Shown here piece after piece: positions 7,102 to 11,726 of a stretch of DNA of 11,726 nucleotides. Numbering within the stretch: the first letter of the stretch is position 1; each line of letters begins with the position of its first letter. A model generated the notes under the pieces. That model made no database searches. It was not told where the DNA came from and was given only the letters and a program-made list of their open reading frames with translations. Both the position numbers and the translations under genes were made by a program. The DNA is from Phycisphaerae bacterium (GTDB lineage Bacteria > Planctomycetota > Phycisphaerae > Sedimentisphaerales > Anaerobacaceae): NCBI GenBank assembly GCA_030602845.1, contig JAUVYZ010000030.1, positions 1-11,726 of the forward strand, read 5' to 3'.

Positions 7102-8631
7102 TTACGACTCCCCACCCTCCAGCCACTGGCGGGCAAATACCGCGAAATCCACCAGGTTGATAATGCCATCCACCGGGTCAGAAATATCATATCGATAGTT
7201 CCAGTTTTCATCGCCAGGCTGGCTCAACCATGATTGCCCCAGGATCAACAAATCCAGATAGTCAACATTGCCGCTCTGGTTGAAATCCGCCGTCCTCATG
7301 TTTAAGACGGCTATGGCGTCCAGGTCAAAACCAGCTGAGCCTGTCGTAGGATACGGGTCGTATATGACATCTCCGGATGTGTCGAAATAACTGCCGTCAC
7401 CAACGATATCAACTATACGCACCCACTTGATGTTGTTGGTATCAAGCAGCGGCGACGTATCTGTCAACAAGGCCAAATCGAAAGGTGTGCCGTATCCCTG
7501 CCTGTACTTGCCTCCAAAGCCACCGATATCGGTCGGGTCAACTACTCCAAATCCGCCGACCGGACTGTCGGTAAGAGAATCGTTTGCAAAACAGAAGAAG
7601 TTGACACCGTCGCTGGAGACCTCGACATAGGCAAGCTCCAGAAAAGTGTCGCTGAAGCTGTTTTCAAAGACAGCAAAATCATAACCGGCACCATCGCCGA
7701 TACCACAATCGAAAGTCAAAGTGATTTCGCCGCCTCGGCCCAGACATACAATATCATAGGGAGTGCCTGCTGCTTTACCCAGTGCCTTCTCAGGCGTCTG
7801 CCAAATCTTCCAGCAATTGGAGCCGACCTCATAGTTTTCCCAGCCGCTCGCCCAGGTGATACAATTCGGGTCATCCATATGGACCGCTGCAGAGCCCGCC
7901 TCTCCTACCGCTGGCGCATAACCCACAAGAACAATGGTATCTATCACAAAATACGCAGGGGTGTTCATCCCCCACTCGCCGACATCGCTGGAACTGAGGG
8001 AAAACTCAAGTCTATTGACCACGCCCAATGAACTAGTGTCAACATATTCCCAGGAATCGACAATGTAATCCTGGCTGTTGTTTTCAGAGCGGAAGTCAGC
8101 CAGATAAAATTCAATGGTGCCGATTACATCGCCATTAACATCTTTGCCCGCAATCGTCAGCAGGAACCAGTCGGGATCGTTGCCGTCGTCTCCTCCAAAC
8201 TTCTTGGCAAATTCATCGCCATTCAACATCGAGTAGTACGCATAGTTGTTATTGGTCACATACAAACCGTTAATCTCAGCAGCGTTGAAAGTAACAGTTG
8301 GCGGCTCGGCCCAGCCGACATAACCTATCGCATAATTGGCCGAACCGCTCTGACCGCTGCCGGTAATGGCGTTGTACTGAGCGGTCCACCCCGATGAAGT
8401 GGTATCGGTGATATTCGAATAGGCAAAGCCGTCCCAGGAATACCAGTCGAAATTATAGTTATTGTGAAAAAATGCCCCACCGCTGGCAAAACCTCCTAAG
8501 CCATCTGAGCCGTTCCAGTAAGACTCAGGCTCAATGCTCAAATCATCAAAATTCGCTATGTCAGCAGCAGTTGATACACCAGTTATTGCTAAAACAACGA
8601 TTAAACAAATCAAATTTCTCAAACTCATCAT
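7102..8631 (-). CDS. Secreted DUF4465 protein with second beta-sandwich domain and dockerin-like tail, riboswitch-controlled
   Basis: This is a 509-residue exported protein. Residues 1-23 are a signal peptide (LICLIVVLAITGVSTAA). Residues about 28-238 match DUF4465 (YWNGSDGLGGFASGGAFF, YSWDGFAYSN, QYNAITGSG, ANYAIGY). Residues about 245-445 form a second domain, with LGRGGEITLTFD, DFAVFENSF, LELAYVEVSSDGVNFF, GKYRQGYGTPFDL and GFDLDAIAVL, the pattern of 'cell surface protein' families near btuB in Bacteroidetes. Residues about 448-505 are a dockerin-like pair of EF-hand-type segments (DFNQSGNVDYLDLLILGQSWL, then YDISDPVDGIINLVDFAVFARQWL). AAGGAG at 8642-8637 precedes two tandem ATGs (8631 and 8628); either may be used. 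A cobalamin riboswitch and terminator lie upstream, so a role in capturing corrinoids outside the cell is inferred. From memory, some surface proteins of B12 loci (BtuG, BtuH) bind B12; direct binding by this protein is untested. Confidence 0.85.
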   Translation of the reverse strand: MMSLRNLICLIVVLAITGVSTAADIANFDDLSIEPESYWNGSDGLGGFASGGAFFHNNYNFDWYSWDGFAYSNITDTTSSGWTAQYNAITGSGQSGSANYAIGYVGWAEPPTVTFNAAEINGLYVTNNNYAYYSMLNGDEFAKKFGGDDGNDPDWFLLTIAGKDVNGDVIGTIEFYLADFRSENNSQDYIVDSWEYVDTSSLGVVNRLEFSLSSSDVGEWGMNTPAYFVIDTIVLVGYAPAVGEAGSAAVHMDDPNCITWASGWENYEVGSNCWKIWQTPEKALGKAAGTPYDIVCLGRGGEITLTFDCGIGDGAGYDFAVFENSFSDTFLELAYVEVSSDGVNFFCFANDSLTDSPVGGFGVVDPTDIGGFGGKYRQGYGTPFDLALLTDTSPLLDTNNIKWVRIVDIVGDGSYFDTSGDVIYDPYPTTGSAGFDLDAIAVLNMRTADFNQSGNVDYLDLLILGQSWLSQPGDENWNYRYDISDPVDGIINLVDFAVFARQWLEGGES

Positions 8632-8787
8632 TTATTCTCCTTTTTAGTCACCGCTGATAAAATTTACAAAGTTACATTCTTACCTTGCATACGTTTTGTT
8701 TTTACTGCTTTCCGCTTCGATTTCCTTTTCCCCTTTCTCCTTCCTGCGATTCTTTCGCCCTAACCGCGAGGGGCCGATTGAATCAAT

Positions 8788-8821
8788 AAAAAAACCGCCG
8801 TTCCCACGAGAGGAACGGCGG
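8788..8821 (-). terminator. Intrinsic terminator between cobalamin aptamer and its gene
   Basis: On the minus strand, CCGCCGTTCC (8821-8812), a 7-nt loop and GGAACGGCGG (8804-8795) form a perfect 10-bp GC-rich stem followed by seven U (8794-8788). It lies about 110 nt after the aptamer and about 157 nt before the start codon, where a transcription-attenuating expression platform should be. The stretch from 8642 to 8787 holds no gene; it is an mRNA leader that is purine-rich on the minus strand (about 8705-8750). I do not see a convincing antiterminator partner for the left arm. Confidence 0.9.
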
Positions 8822-8931
8822 CTTCGATTATCCACAAAACCAAACTCCCTGCCGGCTGGCTTGCTTTATACTCAGCGCGGAGAGGGACACTGCGCTCCAG
8901 ATCGCGAGAACACGCAATATATCCAACTAAC

Positions 8932-9182
8932 CACAGGCAGGTTTTCTGACTTGCGTCTTACCGCGAGACTCCTTCCCACCCAGCACTAATTTTTACTAAT
9001 CGACAGTGGATACAAATATATCTTGCACTGTTAAAAATTAGTGCCGGGCAGTGGACAAAACTGCCTCTCGGATTCCCGATTTAACTTTTCGGAACAGACG
9101 CTCACAGCGGCGCGACTGCCGCGGCTTTTAACCGCGTTCCCGTTTGATTATCCCGGAGCGCAAAGCCCCGGGACCTGCAGTC
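8932..9182 (-). promoter_or_regulatory. Cobalamin riboswitch (adenosylcobalamin/B12 aptamer)
   Basis: Read 5' to 3' on the minus strand, the conserved blocks appear in order. P1 5' arm GCAGGT (9178-9173). A CCCGG...CCGGG stem ending in GATAATCAAAC. GGGAAC (9141-9136) with GCGGTTAAAAGCCGC. CAGTCGCGCCGCTGTGA, ending at 9102. A CCACTG-like segment with a long variable stem. GGGAAGG (8977-8971). A GTCT/AGAC stem. GTCAGAAAACCTGCCTGTGG, ending at 8932, whose ACCTGC (8942-8937) is a perfect 6-bp partner of the P1 5' arm. This is the order and spacing of the B12-box aptamer. Ligand binding normally represses the downstream gene, here through the terminator at 8821-8788. The peripheral stem at 8979-9048 is unusually long. 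Which corrinoid is preferred cannot be read from the sequence. Confidence 0.94.
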
Positions 9183-9216
9183 AGGCTATATCCTTTTCAA
9201 AGAGCTATCTCACAAT

Positions 9217-9245
9217 CTTTTATCAGACCATCCAGCAGGCTTCAA
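9217..9245 (-). promoter_or_regulatory. Candidate promoter for the cobalamin riboswitch transcript
   Basis: On the minus strand TTGAAG (9245-9240), a 17-bp spacer and TAAAAG (9222-9217), each 4/6 to consensus. Transcription would begin near 9210, about 30 nt before the aptamer. It is the best-placed candidate among several AT-rich possibilities. Confidence 0.4.
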
Positions 9246-9290
9246 CGAAAAAATAAAAAAATCCGTGCCTGAGATAAATCCGGCTGCCCC

Positions 9291-9340
9291 TGTTAAAATA
9301 GGGTATTTTCTGCTTGACTTTATATGTTAAAATAGGCTAT
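9291..9340. repeat. Near-perfect 16-bp direct repeat around the promoter of the 58-aa membrane protein
   Basis: TGTTAAAATAGGGTAT (9291-9306) and TGTTAAAATAGGCTAT (9325-9340) match at 15 of 16 positions with a 34-bp period. The second copy fills the -35/-10 spacer of the plus-strand promoter and the first lies just upstream of its -35 box. This suits tandem operator sites, or a local duplication. The region is also upstream of the minus-strand riboswitch promoter. Confidence 0.65.
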
Positions 9341-9343
9341 AAT
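9314..9343 (+). promoter_or_regulatory. Strong sigma70-type promoter of the 58-aa membrane protein, leaderless geometry
   Basis: TTGACT (9314-9319), an 18-bp spacer and a perfect TATAAT (9338-9343). Only six bases separate the -10 box from the ATG at 9350, so the transcript should start at the start codon. No Shine-Dalgarno is present or possible in so short a leader. Confidence 0.7.
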
Positions 9344-9349
9344 ATCTCT

Positions 9350-9526
9350 ATGCTTGGAGATATTCTATCCTTTGTTTTACGCATAGGGCTTGTCGTGGCA
9401 CTCTGGGCCTTCGTATGGAAGTATGTGGAGCCCAGAACACAGCTTATGCGGCTATTGAGAGCCGCATTGCTCGTGTTCGGCCTTTTAGGCATCTGGGCCG
9501 TGTTAAGAATCGCGGGCGTTAATTAG
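9350..9526 (+). CDS. Small two-helix membrane protein of unknown function
   Basis: This is a 58-residue protein starting MLGDILSFVLRIGL. The ATG at 9350 is used because a TTG at 9314 in the same frame overlaps the promoter -35 box. Two hydrophobic segments (about residues 6-24 and 42-56) flank a charged loop, KYVEPRTQLMRLLR, giving a helical hairpin with Arg/Lys-rich inner loop. I do not recognise the family. It has a near-consensus promoter, a likely leaderless mRNA and flanking direct repeats that may be operators, so it looks like a regulated, genuinely expressed gene despite its size. It is divergent from the cobalamin riboswitch unit and convergent with the 79-residue membrane protein. 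Confidence 0.6.
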   Translation: MLGDILSFVLRIGLVVALWAFVWKYVEPRTQLMRLLRAALLVFGLLGIWAVLRIAGVN

Positions 9527-9599
9527 CCGCTCGAGTACGACCCTGTTCTTACCTCTTGCAAAATACCTGCTTGCGGCAGATTCTCTGCTCTATTCCGCC

Positions 9600-9734
9600 A
9601 GGGCTTTTGGTCTTGACTCTTCTTAGCTGCTTTCCTGCGAGAAAAAACTGGCCCTTTGGAGCCAAGAGCGCCTGTATCAAGTGCTTTCCTGCCTGCAGAA
9701 AAGCACTTGATACTCTGCCCTAACCAAAAGCTCT
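9600..9734. other. Highly structured intergenic element with nested inverted repeats (possible structured RNA or palindromic element)
   Basis: Three helices can be drawn. Outer: AGGGCTTTTGGT (9600-9611) with ACCAAAAGCTCT (9723-9734), 12 pairs including one G-U on the plus strand. Left branch: TCTTGACTC (9611-9619) with GAGCCAAGA (9659-9667), one mismatch. Right branch: GTATCAAGTGCTTT (9674-9687) with AAAGCACTTGATAC (9700-9713), a perfect 14-bp stem with a 12-nt loop. TGCTTTCCTGC also occurs twice. This resembles a three-way junction. It lies between the convergent small membrane-protein genes, where termination is also expected, but there is no T-run directly after the stems. The strand is undecided. 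Confidence 0.55.
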
Positions 9735-9773
9735 AATCTTTACTACTTCTGAGGACGGCAAACAAGTATGGCT

Positions 9774-10013
9774 CTACGCAGCAACTCTCTTTTTGTAGAA
9801 CAAGAATAGAACAATACTCAAAACGATCAGGCCAACGAGACCCTGCTGGCCCAGGCTATCAAGTATTGCGGTGATATTAGGAACAACCTGCCCGAAGAAA
9901 GGAACCGTAGCAGGCCCAAAGAGTATCTCAACCACAACACCAAGGGCAATCAGCAGCAGAAAAATTTCCGTAATCTCACCAAGCCATCTTTTTACTTCTT
10001 GCAGAAAATGCAT
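9774..10013 (-). CDS. Small two-helix membrane protein of unknown function
   Basis: This is a 79-residue protein, MHFLQEVKRWLGEITEIF at the start. AGGAG at 10026-10022 lies 8 nt before the ATG, so the start is well supported. A short amphipathic N-terminus precedes helix 1 (about residues 16-34, IFLLLIALGVVVEILFG). A Pro/Gly-containing loop with GQVVPNITAILDSLGQQG follows, then helix 2 (about 57-73) and a basic end, YKKRVAA. I do not recognise a functional family. The 232 bp upstream, to the putative RNA at 10246, hold no other gene that I can see. A good ribosome site and a typical membrane-protein composition support it as real. Confidence 0.7.
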   Translation of the reverse strand: MHFLQEVKRWLGEITEIFLLLIALGVVVEILFGPATVPFFGQVVPNITAILDSLGQQGLVGLIVLSIVLFLFYKKRVAA

Positions 10014-10245
10014 CTTTAACTCTCCTAATAGAGTAATAAAAAAACCAACAAAACTACAAACATCTAAACCCTTTATTCGGACTATCTTTTCAGGTTACTT
10101 TAATATTCGATGCTTAAAATACTCAGACTTATTGTTTACCAAAAAATTTTATGTACTTAACGCCTGCAGCAAAAATACCGCAAAGACCGCCTTATCAGTA
10201 TTGATATGGCCATTAGCCGATGTTGAGCCGTATGACCTGGGACAA

Positions 10246-10306
10246 GGCAGAACGCCCATTCTGCCGGTTCAGATTGTTGGAAAATGTTAATCTGGGCGGT
10301 TTTTTT
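10246..10306 (+). ncRNA. Putative structured RNA 3' end with intrinsic terminator
   Basis: On the plus strand, hairpin 1 is GGCAGA (10246-10251) / TCTGCC (10260-10265) with loop ACGCCCAT. Hairpin 2 is CAGATT (10270-10275) / AATCTG (10289-10294), followed by GGCGG and seven T (10300-10306). CGCCCA in and beside loop 1 (10253-10258) is the exact complement of TGGGCG (10293-10298), allowing a pseudoknot or an alternative longer terminator stem. No open reading frame precedes it on this strand after 9526, so the terminator probably closes a small non-coding transcript. Its 5' end is not defined and no clear promoter was found between 10030 and 10240. Confidence 0.45.
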
Positions 10307-10320
10307 GGTGTGAACAATCA

Positions 10321-10359
10321 ATCAAATACGCAGGTTTTCGCATCAAACACGCAGGTTTT
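10321..10359. repeat. 18-bp tandem-like direct repeat with a distant inverted copy
   Basis: ATCAAATACGCAGGTTTT (10321-10338) and ATCAAACACGCAGGTTTT (10342-10359) differ at one base and have a 21-bp period. The core CAAACACGCAGG (10344-10355) is repeated in inverse as CCTGCGTGTTTG at 10474-10485, so the A-rich stretch between is enclosed by inverted copies about 120 bp apart. Confidence 0.7.
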
Positions 10360-10432
10360 AAAACAAAGCGTTCAAAAACGTTTGAAAATATTCGAAAATA
10401 TGCGAAAACGTTCAAAAAAAGTGCGAAAAAAT

Positions 10433-10457
10433 GAACAAAAATGCGCGCTTTTTGTTC
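10433..10457. repeat. Palindrome in the A-rich stretch
   Basis: GAACAAAAA (10433-10441) and TTTTTGTTC (10449-10457) are perfect inverted arms around TGCGCGC, itself mostly the palindrome GCGCGC. It sits inside the larger inverted repeat 10344-10485. It could act as a weak terminator on either strand. Confidence 0.6.
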
Positions 10458-10548
10458 CACTTTTTTGCACCCCCCTGCGTGTTTGGTGCTATGTGGACAA
10501 TTTGTATCTCGTATTTCGGGGAGGCTAAAAACTTGAAGTAAAAAGTGC

Positions 10549-10679
10549 AAAACCACAGTGCAAAATTTCAAAAGAAAGTTGGGCCTTGACGGATTTGTTT
10601 CGTATTGCATATCGCGTATATCGTATGCCGGGAAAGCGAAAAGCTAAAAGCGAAAAATTTAAAACCATAGTGCAAAATT
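10549..10679. repeat. 19-bp direct repeat, two copies 112 bp apart
   Basis: AAAACCACAGTGCAAAATT (10549-10567) and AAAACCATAGTGCAAAATT (10661-10679) differ at one base. Both run on into similar text (AAGTTGGGCC at about 10575 and AAATTGGCC at about 10682). The stretch between includes a short TATCG/CGTAT-rich tract at 10600-10626. Confidence 0.65.
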
Positions 10680-10725
10680 CGAAATTGGCCACGAATTAAA
10701 ACGAATTTATTAGACGCAGATTTCG

Positions 10726-10762
10726 CCCCGTTAGAAAAAGAGAAGGTACATTTCTAACGGGG
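10726..10762. repeat. Perfect 12-bp inverted repeat interrupting a dispersed-repeat fragment
   Basis: CCCCGTTAGAAA (10726-10737) and TTTCTAACGGGG (10751-10762) flank a 13-nt loop. The words on each side, GACGCAGATTTCG and ACAGATTACGCGGAG, look like two halves of one common repeat, as if the hairpin had been inserted. No T-run follows on either strand, so it is not an obvious terminator. Confidence 0.65.
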
Positions 10763-11009
10763 TAAACAGATTACGCGGAGAAATATAGCTACGAATACCC
10801 GCTTTCGCTGGCACAAGTTGCCGCGAATTTTTTTTGAAAATCCCGTAGTTTCCACGATTGTTTCAGAAAGAAGAGATTATACAATTGATTAACTGTGGAA
10901 AGGTCTAAATAGCTTCTTTACGGATGAATATTGCCGTTTAGATCTGTGCAAAATGTAGTTTTGACGGGTAAAATTCAAGTAGAGTCTGAAGAATTTTCAC
11001 ATTTAGGAG

Positions 11010-11038
11010 TTGACGGAGATATTAGAGGCAGTTATAAT
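11010..11038 (+). promoter_or_regulatory. Predicted sigma70-type promoter of the beta-helix gene
   Basis: TTGACG (11010-11015), a 17-bp spacer and a perfect TATAAT (11033-11038). Transcription would start near 11045, giving a leader of about 86 nt before the ATG at 11131. Confidence 0.65.
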
Positions 11039-11043
11039 AAAAG

Positions 11044-11084
11044 TTAATGGGGGTTTGATAGCTGGGATTGGATGCCCCCGTTAA
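11044..11084 (+). promoter_or_regulatory. Hairpin at the very 5' end of the beta-helix mRNA leader
   Basis: TTAATGGGGG (11044-11053) pairs with CCCCCGTTAA (11075-11084), 10 pairs including one U-G, around a 21-nt loop. It would form at the first bases of the predicted transcript. A 5' stem of this kind can stabilise mRNA or serve as a binding site. It matches no riboswitch class I recognise. Confidence 0.45.
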
Positions 11085-11130
11085 TGATATTTGACAGCCG
11101 GATTGGGCATAAAGGGAGGGGGTTAGAAAA

Positions 11131-11726
11131 ATGAGGAAAATTGTTGCGATAAGCATTTTAGTCGTGCTGCTCGGCATTACGAATGGTGGGTCAGCGACAA
11201 TTATATACGTCGATGCGGACGCCAACGGTTTAAATGACGGCTCATCCTGGACGGATGCCTACAACTACCTGCAGGATGCTCTAACTGTTTCTTCAAGCGG
11301 CGATGAGATATGGGTGGCGCAGGGAATTTATAAGCCGGACCAGGGGATTGGAATTACGCCTGGCGATCGGATGGCCACATTTCAGCTCATCAATGGTGTG
11401 ACTATTAAGGGTGGCTATGCCGGCTTTGGTGAACAAGACCCTAATACCAGGGATATAGAATTATACGAGACCATCCTCAGCGGCGATCTCAATGGCGACG
11501 ATATCGAGATTACCAATCCTCAAGATTTAGAGCACGAGCCGAGTCGGGCCGAGAACAGCTACCATGTGGTAACCGGCAGTGGCACAGATGCGACGGCCGT
11601 GCTGGACGGTTTCGCTATCACCGGGGGAAATGCTAACGGACATGGTCCGGACTACTATGGCGGGGGGATGTACAACTACGATAGCAGCCCGACAGTGACC
11701 AACTGTACTTTCAGCGACAACTGGGC
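11131..11726 (+). CDS. Secreted right-handed parallel beta-helix protein (3' end outside the window)
   Basis: The frame is open from the ATG at 11131 to the window edge, 198 codons visible. GGGAGGGGG (11114-11122) lies 8 nt before the start. Residues 1-22 are a signal peptide (MRKIVAISILVVLLGITNGG). The mature start TIIYVDADANGLNDGSSW, then AYNYLQDAL, DEIWVAQGIYKPD, TFQLINGVTIKGGYAG and GGGMYNYDSSPTVTNCTF, is the stereotyped opening of large planctomycete beta-helix surface or secreted proteins related to polymorphic-outer-membrane/pectate-lyase-like repeats. Such proteins usually run several hundred to over a thousand residues and often end in a dockerin-like segment; neither can be seen here. 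The function is probably polysaccharide binding or cleavage, or adhesion, which is inference. It has its own promoter and a structured leader. Confidence 0.85.
   Translation, partial: MRKIVAISILVVLLGITNGGSATIIYVDADANGLNDGSSWTDAYNYLQDALTVSSSGDEIWVAQGIYKPDQGIGITPGDRMATFQLINGVTIKGGYAGFGEQDPNTRDIELYETILSGDLNGDDIEITNPQDLEHEPSRAENSYHVVTGSGTDATAVLDGFAITGGNANGHGPDYYGGGMYNYDSSPTVTNCTFSDNW

Larger units (their letters stand above)
10310..11009. other. Gene-free, repeat-rich intergenic region
   Basis: No credible coding region occurs here: frames are short, AT-rich and low-complexity. The stretch holds direct repeats (10321-10359; 10549-10567 with 10661-10679), palindromes (10433-10457; 10726-10762), many CGAAAA/TTCAAAAA words (10368-10432), and fragments such as GGCCACGAATTAAAACG, TAGACGCAGATTTCG and GATTACGCGGAG. 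From general knowledge, these fragments are typical of decayed dispersed repeats in planctomycete and related genomes. It separates the small membrane-protein cluster from the beta-helix gene and its promoter. Confidence 0.6.

Noticed and set aside
8696..9256. Plus-strand open frames of about 70-100 residues (8696-8989 and 9041-9256)
   Set aside because: They run antisense through the leader, terminator and cobalamin aptamer; their openness follows from structured RNA, and they have no family-like protein features.
10321..10485. CRISPR-like or iteron origin interpretation of the CGCAGG repeats
   Set aside because: Only two direct copies with a 3-bp gap and one inverted copy; no spacer array, no cas or rep gene nearby.
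10220..10610. Open frames of about 100 residues on both strands in the repeat-rich region
   Set aside because: They overlap a terminator and low-complexity A/T repeats; composition is Lys/Asn/Phe-rich without domain or ribosome-site support.
1..11726. tRNA or rRNA genes
   Set aside because: No T-loop/acceptor-stem combination or conserved rRNA segment was seen; the GGTTCAAACC-like text near 6132 lies inside the ComF-family gene and lacks a cloverleaf.

Overview
The window looks like a chromosomal segment of a planctomycete, most likely class Phycisphaerae (Sedimentisphaerales-like). This rests on family signatures, not a search: a secreted protein with a dockerin-like C-terminus (DFNQSGNVDYLDLLILGQSWL type), an FTLVELL pseudopilin with a C-terminal H-X9-DG motif, a right-handed beta-helix protein with the planctomycete 'YVDADANG..DGSSW..AYNYLQDAL' start, and a planctomycete-type ThuA protein. 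No tRNA, rRNA, CRISPR array, transposase or phage gene is visible.

Layout. Positions 1-4388 are on the plus strand: the end of a sugar phosphate isomerase/epimerase, a secreted protein ending in an Ada-like zinc-binding module, a ThuA-domain lipoprotein, the manganese exporter MntP and a DUF362 protein with two 4Fe-4S clusters. A dispersed repeat lies at about 4410. It is followed by an XRE/S24 (LexA/CI-like) repressor (4563-5339) whose catalytic Lys position appears to be Asn. The segment from 9245 down to 5428 is on the minus strand: promoter, cobalamin riboswitch (about 9182-8932), intrinsic terminator (8821-8788), a secreted three-part protein (DUF4465, a second beta-sandwich domain and a dockerin-like tail), a pseudopilin, and then a ComF-family phosphoribosyltransferase with its own promoter. 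The segment from 9291 to 10306 holds two small two-helix membrane proteins and two structured elements that may be RNAs. About 10310-11009 has no gene and is full of short repeats and palindromes. At 11010 a good promoter drives a beta-helix protein that runs off the window.

The most interesting unit is the B12-controlled module. A complete cobalamin aptamer and a strong terminator precede a secreted protein whose two large domains resemble surface proteins of cobalamin-regulated btuB loci in Bacteroidetes. A pseudopilin follows 47 bp later. I infer a corrinoid capture or surface-binding system in a planctomycete, with the dockerin-like tail taking the place of a lipid or T9SS anchor. A second theme is promoter geometry: three genes (XRE/S24, ComF-family, 58-aa membrane protein) have a -10 box ending only 6-7 bp before the start codon, which predicts leaderless mRNAs, while other genes have clear Shine-Dalgarno sites.
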